The translations under genes and the position numbers were made by a program. From NCBI GenBank assembly GCA_017454015.1, contig JAFTDW010000035.1:1-64000 (forward strand): DNA of 64,000 bases, given 5' to 3'. The notes below the pieces were generated by a model that was given only the letters and a program-made list of their open reading frames with translations, did no database searches and was not told the DNA's origin. Origin of the DNA: Bacteroidales bacterium. Lineage in GTDB: Bacteria; Bacteroidota; Bacteroidia; Bacteroidales; P3. This document shows, piece after piece, positions 54,780-62,179 of the stretch (the first letter of the stretch is position 1; each line of letters begins with the position of its first letter).

Positions 54780-55060
54780 GCTGAGGTCATGAACTGAGGT
54801 CATGTGGCGAGCCTGCGAATACCTTGAAATCAAAATAATGAAATGAGCAGCACCCGTAAAAATAAAAACATGGACAGCGAATTGCACCCATGAATTAAAA
54901 ACATGAACAGCGAATTGCCGAAGGCTGCGAACTGAGGTCATGAGCACCTATGAAATAAAAACATGGACAGCGAATAACACAAATAGAAATAAAAACAAGG
55001 ACAGTGAGCAACCCCGCACAAGCGAGGGGTCGCGACCGAAGGGAGCAACTCCCTTGAAAG
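54780..55060. repeat. Degenerate repeat cluster downstream of the deiminase/tRNA-Arg locus
   Basis: About four related units beginning GCACC or AACAC (near 54850, 54884, 54943 and 54977), each continuing with an AATAAAAACATGGACAG-like block, mixed with ACTGAGGTCATGA copies. The rest of 54673-55187 has short GC hairpins (GGGAG/CTCCC) and no gene I can support. Confidence 0.75.
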
Positions 55061-55187
55061 CGCAGTGTGGGGCTGCAAGATAGAAGAAATATGCGTCTCG
55101 GAGTGAAGAAATGCCAGTGGCATTTCGATAGCACAGCGGAGAATATACGCTCTCAAAGAATAAATAAAACCCACCTATTCGCAAATA

Positions 55188-55664
55188 ATGAAAATCCTGT
55201 TTGTATGTCACGGCAATATATGCCGCAGTCCCATGGCCGAGTTCTATATGCGGCATATTGTAGCCAAGTCACCGATGGCCACGATGGTCACCGTCGACTC
55301 GGCGGCAGTGAGCACCGAGGAGATTGGCAACCCCATCTACCCTCCGGCACGACGCACCCTCGACAGCCACTGCATAGACTATGAATGCAAAGGCGCACGC
55401 CAGATGACGCGCCGCGACTACGACGAGTGCGACATGATAATACTTATGGACCAAAGCAACCTGCGCATTGCCACACGCCTGCTTGGCGGCGACCCACAAC
55501 ACAAGCTGTCGCTGCTGCTGCACCATGCCGGCATCCACCGCGACGTGGCAGACCCCTGGTACACAGGAGACTTTGAGCAAGCCTGGCAGGACATCACACT
55601 CGGATGCAACGCCCTGCTCAAAGAGCTATGCACCACGCTCCATAAAGAGCATATACAGCCATAA
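55188..55664 (+). CDS. Low-molecular-weight protein-tyrosine phosphatase
   Basis: 158 residues. The catalytic P-loop FVCHGNICRSPMAEF holds the nucleophile Cys (about 7) and Arg, and DPWYTGDFEQAW carries the general acid Asp. Such phosphatases reverse tyrosine phosphorylation of polysaccharide-export kinases or stress regulators. No kinase or capsule genes are next to it in this window. Followed by a small protein gene 44 bp away. Confidence 0.93.
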   Translation: MKILFVCHGNICRSPMAEFYMRHIVAKSPMATMVTVDSAAVSTEEIGNPIYPPARRTLDSHCIDYECKGARQMTRRDYDECDMIILMDQSNLRIATRLLGGDPQHKLSLLLHHAGIHRDVADPWYTGDFEQAWQDITLGCNALLKELCTTLHKEHIQP

Positions 55665-55708
55665 TGCCGCCTTTTGCAATGCCAAAGAAAAAATAGAAAG
55701 GTCTTTCC

Positions 55709-55888
55709 ATGAGTGAAGAACAGAAAATAATCGAACAGGAGCGCAAGGGTGTTGTTGAACTGCTCATGAAGAAGAACGGACTGACACGCAGACAGCTTGT
55801 CGAAGAGTTGGTGGGCATTTGGACGGCCAGCATGGTGGGAACGCTCTCTGATGATGAGAAAAAGCAATTCCCGCATTTGGTCTTCTAA
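55709..55888 (+). CDS. Small helical protein, 59 aa
   Basis: MSEEQKIIEQERKGVVELLMKKNGLTRRQLVEELVG followed by WTASMVGTL. Charged helices and a plausible ribosome-binding AGGT upstream. Probably in the same transcript as the phosphatase. No family recognised. Confidence 0.55.
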   Translation: MSEEQKIIEQERKGVVELLMKKNGLTRRQLVEELVGIWTASMVGTLSDDEKKQFPHLVF

Positions 55889-56022
55889 CCCATGACGCAC
55901 ATTGGACTCATAACAGCACCAACTAATTATATATCAACAGCTACAGTCAACAATACATGTGCCACATAATTACAGATCCTGCGACACATCCGCGACATCT
56001 GCAAAGTGGTTACTAATAAAAG

Positions 56023-56056
56023 ACAAGCACCTTGGATTGCAAGTCGAGGTGCTTGT
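56023..56056 (-). terminator. Terminator after the fimbrillin-like gene
   Basis: Arms ACAAGCACCT and AGGTGCTTGT around a 14-base loop, followed on the minus strand by TCTTTTATT. Confidence 0.7.
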
Positions 56057-56090
56057 ATTATGAAGTTTCTGTTGATGCGGAAAAGCGGAG

Positions 56091-56112
56091 TGCCGCCCGC
56101 GCTTCGCGCAGG
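56091..56112 (-). repeat. GC hairpin just after the possible variable repeat
   Basis: Minus strand CGCCC-t-GCGC with loop GAA and GCGC-GGGCG: nine base pairs with one bulged T. It lies about 25 bases after the stop codon of the fimbrillin-like gene. A similar hairpin near the variable repeat is required for retrohoming in the BPP-1 phage DGR. Confidence 0.7.
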
Positions 56113-56136
56113 GCGACGACCGCAGATTTTTGATGT

Positions 56137-57753
56137 TTAGTCCCGAACCAACCGGACGGACCTCCCGTAGTTCCGACGGCTGGTGTAGTCCGTGTAGAAG
56201 TAGCTGTCGAGGAAGTACACGTCCCACGCGCCGTAGTCGTAGTTGTACGACGACGACCAGTAGTCGCCGCAGGACCCAACGCCGTAGACCGTCGTGCCGT
56301 CGCGGTAACCCGCAGCAGGCAGGAAAACCGCGCCTGCGGCCTCCATCTGCAGCCAGTCGGCTACGGTGTAACGGTTGGTGGTGAAGCTGGCATCGCTTGT
56401 GTTGATGCTGGCTGGCAATGTGACACCGGCAGGGTGTGTGTAACTGTCGGGGAACAATATCAACCCGTTCTTGCCGCCTACCTCTGCCTTGACGTAACGG
56501 GCGTTGGCAGTGCCGTTGACAGTCGACGATGTGCGCGTGTTGAAGATATAACCCTGGGCATCGTGCGACGGTGTGCGCCACTGACCAGCGGCGTTGCCAC
56601 CGTTGCGGATGGCGTTGAAAACGCCCCAGTCGGCATTGGCGTAAGTGCCGGTGAGGCTGTATAAGTACCAAGAGCCGTCCGTGGGTCCGTACCCGAAACC
56701 CCTTCCACTTGTATATGGCTCGCTCATGGAATTGCTGGTGTTGTACGGCATGTACCAGTAGTTGCCGTTGTTCCAACCGCTGGTGCCCCACCCGAACAGG
56801 TCGCGGTCTACATCGGAACGTGTGGAGTTCTGACCTGTCGTGGTGCCGAAGTAGTCGTACTGGCGGTCTGCAAACTTCCAGTACGGGGTGGCGGCGGAGC
56901 CGATGTACTGCAGGTTGCCGGGAGCAAAGACCACAGACTCGGTGCTTGAGGTACTGAAACGATGCGCGGTGAAGGTCAGGCCACTTAATGTTATGGTGGT
57001 AATCTTGCCTCGCTCCACCACTATGCTGCTGTTGGCTGTCTTGCTGCAGAGGGAGCCGTCGACGGCGGTCATAAGGATGCGGAAGGTGGAGTATGTACCG
57101 GCAGGCAGGTACATGTAGAAGTCGCGGGCGGAAGAGATGCCCTGCGCCACGTCGCAGGCCAACGTGGTGACGTTGTTGCCACTTGGCGTGGTGATGGCCA
57201 CCGACGAGCCGGAGCCGCTGACGGTGGTGGCGCCGTTGGTGTTGCGGTCAGTTCCCACGGCGATGCGGCTAACGCTGACGGCCGAAGAGGCCGACAGGCG
57301 GAAACGCACCACACCGCACAGGTTGTAGAAGTGCAGCTCCATGTCGTCGCTCACGGCGTACATGGGCAGACCTGTCAGGCTCCCGTCGGGTGTGTGCTGC
57401 ACCTCCGGCAGACTCACAGTGCTGGCACCCGTGCGAATGGCGGCAGGGTACACAGCCGTGTAAGGTGTAGCAGAGGGCGTTGTACCAGAAACTTTGGTGT
57501 ACTCCGCATTGGCAGTGCCAGCACCCGAGGCGAGACCGAACACAGCCGAGTTCGACGAAGCGTCGTACACGCTGATCTGGTCCCCAGCCTGCCACAGCAG
57601 GCGGCCGCCGCTAAGGGCCACTTTATTGTTCTCGGCCGCAGGCTCCGCCGTGGCCTTGAAAACAACATTGTCATTGGAGGCCTCCTTGGAGCAGGAGACC
57701 GCAACCGCCGCAACAGCGGCAAACGCTAATAAAATTAGATTTCTGGTTTTCAT
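56137..57753 (-). CDS. Fimbrillin-like lipoprotein with C-type-lectin-like end; possible DGR target
   Basis: 538 residues. A lipobox (AVSC, about residue 21) and an N-terminal fimbrillin/Mfa-like half (NNKVALSGGRLLWQAGDQISVYD...) suggest a pilus-tip or surface protein. The C-terminal half has FISUMP/C-lectin marks: WRTPSHDAQGYIFNTR, AGAVFLPAAGYRDGTTVYGVGSCGDYWSSS, ending GRSVRLVRD. The last 40 residues alternate Tyr, Asp, Asn and Ser, nearly all from NAC or AGC codons. This codon bias is what adenine mutagenesis of an AAC-rich template produces. The template at 9341 does not match, so any template must lie outside the window. Confidence 0.85.
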   Translation of the reverse strand: MKTRNLILLAFAAVAAVAVSCSKEASNDNVVFKATAEPAAENNKVALSGGRLLWQAGDQISVYDASSNSAVFGLASGAGTANAEYTKVSGTTPSATPYTAVYPAAIRTGASTVSLPEVQHTPDGSLTGLPMYAVSDDMELHFYNLCGVVRFRLSASSAVSVSRIAVGTDRNTNGATTVSGSGSSVAITTPSGNNVTTLACDVAQGISSARDFYMYLPAGTYSTFRILMTAVDGSLCSKTANSSIVVERGKITTITLSGLTFTAHRFSTSSTESVVFAPGNLQYIGSAATPYWKFADRQYDYFGTTTGQNSTRSDVDRDLFGWGTSGWNNGNYWYMPYNTSNSMSEPYTSGRGFGYGPTDGSWYLYSLTGTYANADWGVFNAIRNGGNAAGQWRTPSHDAQGYIFNTRTSSTVNGTANARYVKAEVGGKNGLILFPDSYTHPAGVTLPASINTSDASFTTNRYTVADWLQMEAAGAVFLPAAGYRDGTTVYGVGSCGDYWSSSYNYDYGAWDVYFLDSYFYTDYTSRRNYGRSVRLVRD

Positions 57754-57838
57754 TGTTTCTTGTTTTGTTTTTTGGGGGTTGTTAATCTTGTTTTCTAGTC
57801 TTACTAGTAGTACTAGTTATACTAGTTGATGCGAGACA

Positions 57839-58015
57839 TCAGGTGAAGTCGCCGTTGCCGTAGCTGGTGCCGTTCTCGCCCAGGCTCTCGAAGGCCCCGC
57901 TCGAGGCGAAGCCCCGCTCAACCTTATAGATTTCCACCTGTGCCACCGGGCTCGCATAGTCTTTCTTTTCTTTGGCATACACTTCTTGTGTCTGCTCTGT
58001 TGTTTTGTTTTTCAT
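57839..58015 (-). CDS. Small protein upstream of the fimbrillin-like gene, 58 aa
   Basis: Starts MKNKTTEQTQEVYAKEKKDYA; ends with Ser/Gly-rich GAFESLGENGTSYGNGDF. It contains VAQVEIYKVERGFASSG, similar in style to short Bacteroidales proteins of unknown role with a hydrophobic centre and acidic tail. It is 86 bp upstream of the fimbrillin-like gene on the same strand and probably in its transcript. No signal peptide. Confidence 0.65.
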   Translation of the reverse strand: MKNKTTEQTQEVYAKEKKDYASPVAQVEIYKVERGFASSGAFESLGENGTSYGNGDFT

Positions 58016-58443
58016 TGTGTGGGTGTTGTTTTCGTTGCGCCTACTCTTTTATGCAGTTTTCGGCTTCCCCGCTCGCTCTATGATTGAGCCGGCGGTCGCT
58101 GTTCTGTAAAACAAGGGGCATAAAGAAAGGCGCAAACTCTTTCTTTTGGTAGCCGCTTATTTTTACCGCTGGTGTCTGGAATACCTCATGTGTAAATAAG
58201 TGCCGAAAGGGATCACGCCTAATCGCGTGAACTTCCGCTGCCTTATTCTCACACATTGGCAATAGTTTTCCAGACTTTGCGGTAAGAGAACTAGAGCGTC
58301 AGCTCAAGTATGTTTTTTTTCTAAATCTCCGTATGTATCATATAGTCATTATTCGTTTGTAATCCCAATAGGTTATCATGTTCATGTAATACACCTGTCA
58401 ATCTTGTATTTTCATACCTTGGGCTATAAAAAAGGTGTGGCAG
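58016..58443. other. Spacer without confident gene
   Basis: A 73-codon frame at 58041-58262 (minus; MPMCENKAAEVHAIRRDPFRHLF...) is open, but the stretch looks like a repeated non-coding sequence and its amino acid composition is unconvincing. Nothing else is seen. Confidence 0.4.
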
Positions 58444-59370
58444 TTAGAAATGGCGGCTGCGTTTGAGCAGGTAGGGCAGCATAACCTGCTCGAACCCGAG
58501 CCCCACATCAACGGGTATATAGTCTATCTTGTATTGCACCGCATGGCGTTTTATGTCGTCCATCATGCGATGCATGGTGGCGCGGTAGGTCTCCGCCACC
58601 TCGTTGGGGAAGAGCTTTAGGCGCGTGTCGCTCTCCATGTCAATGAAATGCACGGGGGCGTTGCCGTAGTCGAAATCCACCTCAAGCGCTTTGTCGTAGG
58701 TGTGGAACAGCAGCACCTCGTGGCGGCAGTGCCGCAGATGGCGCAGTGCGTCGAAGAGTGCCTCGTGTTTGTCGGGGTCGACAAAAGCGTCGGTGAAGAT
58801 AACCACTAACGAGCGGCGGTGCATCTCTTCGGCAAGCAGGTGGAGCGTAGGTGCAAGGTTGCTGCCTTTCTGTTCGAGTTTCGACGGGTCGACAGGCTCA
58901 AGCAACTTCTCAAGCAAGCCGTAGAGGTAACGCTGATGCGCAGTGCTGCCGCGCACCTCGCTGCGCAGGTGCACCTCGTCGCCAAAGAGGGTAAGACCGA
59001 AAGCGTCGCGTTGACGCATGAAAAGTTCTATAAGAAGCGCCGCGGCATAGGCGGAAAAGGTTATCTTGTTGGGCGTGCGGAAATTGCCTTGCCGCTCAGC
59101 GGGGAAATACATAGACGACGAGTCGTCGATAAGCAGCTGGCACCGCAGGTTGGTCTCCTCTTCAAAACGTTTTACAAAAAGCTTGTCGGTGCGGGCATAC
59201 AGCTTCCAGTCGATGTTGCGTGTCGACTCACCGGTGTTGTATAGCCTATGCTCGGCAAACTCTACCGAGAAGCCATGAAACGGACTCTTGTGGAGTCCCG
59301 TGATGAAGCCCTCCACCACCTGACGGGCGAAGAACTCGAGGTTTTTGTAGCCCTCTATCTCCTGAAACAT
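58444..59370 (-). CDS. DUF58 domain protein (vWA-like)
   Basis: 308 residues from MFQEIEGYKNLEFFARQVV. The block HKSPFHGFSVEFAEHRLYNTGESTRNIDWKLYARTDKLFVKRFEEE is the DUF58 signature. DDSSSMYF follows as a MIDAS-like metal site, then LVVIFTDAFVD. DUF58 proteins usually work with MoxR ATPases and Bat-type vWA proteins in envelope stress or aerotolerance; those partners are not in this window. The longer upstream start would add a poor Ala/Cys stretch. Confidence 0.88.
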   Translation of the reverse strand: MFQEIEGYKNLEFFARQVVEGFITGLHKSPFHGFSVEFAEHRLYNTGESTRNIDWKLYARTDKLFVKRFEEETNLRCQLLIDDSSSMYFPAERQGNFRTPNKITFSAYAAALLIELFMRQRDAFGLTLFGDEVHLRSEVRGSTAHQRYLYGLLEKLLEPVDPSKLEQKGSNLAPTLHLLAEEMHRRSLVVIFTDAFVDPDKHEALFDALRHLRHCRHEVLLFHTYDKALEVDFDYGNAPVHFIDMESDTRLKLFPNEVAETYRATMHRMMDDIKRHAVQYKIDYIPVDVGLGFEQVMLPYLLKRSRHF

Positions 59371-59413
59371 GACGGAGCAGCATGCCGCTGCTGCCACAGC
59401 GGCTTATATTGTA

Positions 59414-59728
59414 CTATAACAGGGCGTTGATTTTGTCGGCGAGTGTCTGTTTTGCCACGAGGCCTACCGACTTGTCGACCAACTCGCCATTCTTGAAGAA
59501 GAGCACTGTGGGGACGTTGCGTATACGGTAACGGGCGGCGATGTCGGAGCACTCCTCCACATCGGCCTTGGCAATGACGGCCTTGCCCTGATAGTCAGCG
59601 GCAAGCTCATCAACTATGGGAGCCAAAGCTTTGCAGGGGCCGCACCATGTGGCACCAAAATCAACCATAACGGGCTGTGCACTCTTGAGCAGCTCGTCAA
59701 ACGAATTGTCGTTAACTACTATTGCCAT
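59414..59728 (-). CDS. trxA: Thioredoxin
   Basis: 104 residues, the standard length. The active site is WCGPCK (about 30-35) in VMVDFGATWCGPCKALAPIVDEL, with cis-Pro in RIRNVPTVLFFKNGE. It reduces protein disulfides in the cytoplasm. Followed 43 bp downstream by the DUF58 gene on the same strand. Confidence 0.96.
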   Translation of the reverse strand: MAIVVNDNSFDELLKSAQPVMVDFGATWCGPCKALAPIVDELAADYQGKAVIAKADVEECSDIAARYRIRNVPTVLFFKNGELVDKSVGLVAKQTLADKINALL

Positions 59729-59995
59729 AATAATTTAAGGTATATTGGTAAGATTTGTTTACTTTGCAAATATACGATTTTTTGTTGAAAAAATCAGTAC
59801 ATTAGTATACTATAGCGAATTTAATTCGATGTTTTAGTCCCGCAAGAGCAGTGGAACTTGCCACACTGCCGCAACCATAAATCGACTAGTTAAGAAACCA
59901 TTTAAAATCTACTCGCCATGTCCGTAATAAAATTCATCAATCAAGTTTAGACAGTTTCTAAATATCTCCACCTATTATCTTTCAACGGTTATCGG

Positions 59996-60134
59996 CAAAT
60001 TGCCAAACGAATTTGCCTCAAATTGCCAAATAAATTTGCCTCAAATTGCCAAATAAATTTGCCTCAAATTGCCAAACAAATTTACCTCAAATTGCCAAAC
60101 AGATTTGCCTCAAATTGCCAAATTTATTTGTATT
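59996..60134. repeat. 23-bp tandem repeats before the DUF4143 ATPase gene
   Basis: Five copies of CAAATTGCCAAAyrAATTTGCC-type units at 59996, 60019, 60042, 60065 and 60088, then a partial sixth. Each unit contains the dyad GGCAAATT/AATTTGCC shared with its neighbour. The array ends within the promoter of the following gene, so it may be its operator. The rest of the spacer 59729-60177 holds no gene. Confidence 0.92.
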
Positions 60135-60158
60135 ATCAAATAAATATTTGTAACTTTG
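60128..60158 (+). promoter_or_regulatory. Promoter of the DUF4143 ATPase gene
   Basis: TTG at 60128-60130, 20-bp spacer, TAACTTTG at 60151-60158; start codon 19 bp further. The TTG lies in the last repeat of the upstream array. Confidence 0.78.
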
Positions 60159-60177
60159 TGGCATAAAAAACATTGTT

Positions 60178-61452
60178 ATGGCATACAACAAAAGAATAGC
60201 AGACAGCATTTTACGTGATAAATTAGATGCAATGGGAGCCGTTCTTGTGGAAGGGCCAAAGGCTTGCGGCAAAACAACCACCGCAGAGCAGCAGGCAAAA
60301 AGCATAATTTACATAGACGATCCAGAGCGGCATGAGTACTATATGAGCATGGCTCAAACCAACATAAAACACCTGCTGCGAGGTTACACTCCGCTGTTGC
60401 TCGATGAATGGCAGTTGGTGCCACAGCTATGGGACGCCATACGCTTTGAAGTCGACCACCGGCAAGAGGATGGACAGTTCATCCTGACCGGCTCTGCAGT
60501 CCCTGCTGATGCGAGCAAAATCACACATTCGGGAGCAGGGCGTTTTGGATGGGTAACCATGAGGACTATGAGTTTGTGGGAGGCAGGGGACTCCAGCGGC
60601 GCCATTAGTCTTGCTGACTTGTTCGCAAAGCGCGGTGAGGTGTGGGCCGAGAACAGCCTCTCTATGGAAAGGATTGCGTTCCTTGTCTGCCGTGGTGGGT
60701 GGCCCAAAGCAATATTAAAGAAATCAGAGAAGGCGGCATTATTGCAAGTTGACGAATACTTTCAGGCTATCACACGGTCCGATATATCAAGGGTCGACAA
60801 CGTCAGCCGAAATGCGGAGCGGGCGCAGCAGCTGATGCGCTCCTACGCCCGCTACCAAGGGTCGCAGACAGGCGTTGCCACAATTTTGAAAGACATTTCA
60901 AACAAGGACAATAGCGGCATGAGCGACATGACAGTGGAGTCGTACCTTAATGCACTGAGGAAGATATTCATCGTTGAAGACATGCCTGCGTGGAACCCCA
61001 ATCTGAGGAGCAAGACGGCTATACGGTCAAGCAATACACGATATTTCTCGGACTCGTCGCTGGCCTCGGCGGCACTGGGCATAGGTCCCAAAGACCTGAT
61101 GAACGACCTCAAAACGCTCGGCCTGCTGTTTGAGACAATGGCCGTGCACGACCTGAGGGTATACGCCGATGCCATGGACGGCAAAGTGTACCACTACCGC
61201 GACGGCAACGGTCTGGAGTGCGACGCCGTGGTGCATCTGAGAAACGGCAGCTACGGCCTTGTGGAAATAAAACTGGGTGGGGAAACACTTATTGAAGAAG
61301 GGGCTGCCAGCCTGAAGAAACTTGCAGACAAGATTGACACGACGAAGATGAAAGCGCCGTCGTTCCTGATGGTGTTGACTGCAGTGGGCGCGTATGCATA
61401 CCAGCGCAAAGATGGCGTTATTGTGGTTCCTATTGGGTGCTTGAAAGACTAA
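60178..61452 (+). CDS. AAA ATPase with DUF4143 C-terminal domain
   Basis: 424 residues. N-terminal AAA domain: Walker A VEGPKACGKTTTAEQ (about 24-38), Walker B-like PLLLDEWQLVPQLWDAIR, and FILTGSAVP as sensor. The C-terminal part (about 205-400) is DUF4143, with LRSKTAIRSSNTRYFSDSSLASAALG, LGLLFETMAVHDLRVYAD and a restriction-endonuclease-like end GNGLECDAVVHLRNGSYGLVEIKLGG (E-x-K). These ATPases are abundant and multi-copy in Bacteroidota; a defence or regulatory role is suspected but not proven. Confidence 0.92.
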   Translation: MAYNKRIADSILRDKLDAMGAVLVEGPKACGKTTTAEQQAKSIIYIDDPERHEYYMSMAQTNIKHLLRGYTPLLLDEWQLVPQLWDAIRFEVDHRQEDGQFILTGSAVPADASKITHSGAGRFGWVTMRTMSLWEAGDSSGAISLADLFAKRGEVWAENSLSMERIAFLVCRGGWPKAILKKSEKAALLQVDEYFQAITRSDISRVDNVSRNAERAQQLMRSYARYQGSQTGVATILKDISNKDNSGMSDMTVESYLNALRKIFIVEDMPAWNPNLRSKTAIRSSNTRYFSDSSLASAALGIGPKDLMNDLKTLGLLFETMAVHDLRVYADAMDGKVYHYRDGNGLECDAVVHLRNGSYGLVEIKLGGETLIEEGAASLKKLADKIDTTKMKAPSFLMVLTAVGAYAYQRKDGVIVVPIGCLKD

Positions 61453-61509
61453 GACCTGGACAAAACAAATCCTCTCATTTCACGAATCGCTGTCTGTCGG
61501 CATTGGCAC

Positions 61510-62157
61510 TCAGCACTGCAACCCCAGCACCATACTGCAGGTGACAGATATTTTTTCGGCGAGTTGCGGGACAGTGATGCCGAGCAACGACGCCGCGGTG
61601 CCGTACACTGTCCCTATTCCACAGGTTGCCGTGTCGGTCTCCAGCAGTATGTTGTCGGCACCGAGTCGCAGCAGTGTCTGGCGAGGTTTGCTGCGCGAAG
61701 GGTCGAGGAGAGCGGCGCCCAGCGACACCTTTATCCCCATGCCGTTGAGCTGCACAGCCATCTGCGGCGCCCCTATATAGCCATGCACCACCCACGGCGT
61801 TGTGTCGTAACGCTTGCGGAGCTCTACAAGTTCGTTGAAGGCCCGCACGCAATGTATCACCACTGGCTTGCCGTACCGTGTCGCCATCTCGAGTTGCCAG
61901 CAGAATGCCTCGTGCTGCAGTTCCCAAGGGGTGCTGCAGCAACGGTCGAGGCCGCACTCCCCTATTATCTGCGCCTGCTCGAAGAGGCCGGGCGGGGTAT
62001 TGCGGTAGTCATTGGATATATGCCACGGATGAAGTCCGAAGCTCTGCGGTGTGTACACACCTTGCGGCGGCGCGATATGGGTGTGGAAGTCTATTAACGT
62101 TATACGCGAGTCTGCCACGCCGGTCCCACTATGAATTCCCATTCCCATAGGACACAC
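61510..62157 (-). CDS. TatD-family hydrolase
   Basis: About 215 residues (start may be two or four codons later). The metal-binding start IDFHTHIAPP, the Glu in IGECGLD, His in KPVVIHCVRAFNE, His in WVVHGYIG and the final Asp in ILLETDTA follow the TatD order. At this length it is a short TatD-like protein, common in Bacteroidota. A DNase or general phosphodiesterase/hydrolase role is assigned by family only. It lies 22 bp downstream of alaS. Confidence 0.9.
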   Translation of the reverse strand: MCPMGMGIHSGTGVADSRITLIDFHTHIAPPQGVYTPQSFGLHPWHISNDYRNTPPGLFEQAQIIGECGLDRCCSTPWELQHEAFCWQLEMATRYGKPVVIHCVRAFNELVELRKRYDTTPWVVHGYIGAPQMAVQLNGMGIKVSLGAALLDPSRSKPRQTLLRLGADNILLETDTATCGIGTVYGTAASLLGITVPQLAEKISVTCSMVLGLQC

Positions 62158-62179
62158 CTGCCTCTGTGGCCTTTTTGCT

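Noticed and set aside
58041-58262. 73-codon minus-strand frame
   Set aside because: Composition and context suggest a repeated non-coding sequence; no ribosome-binding or promoter support.
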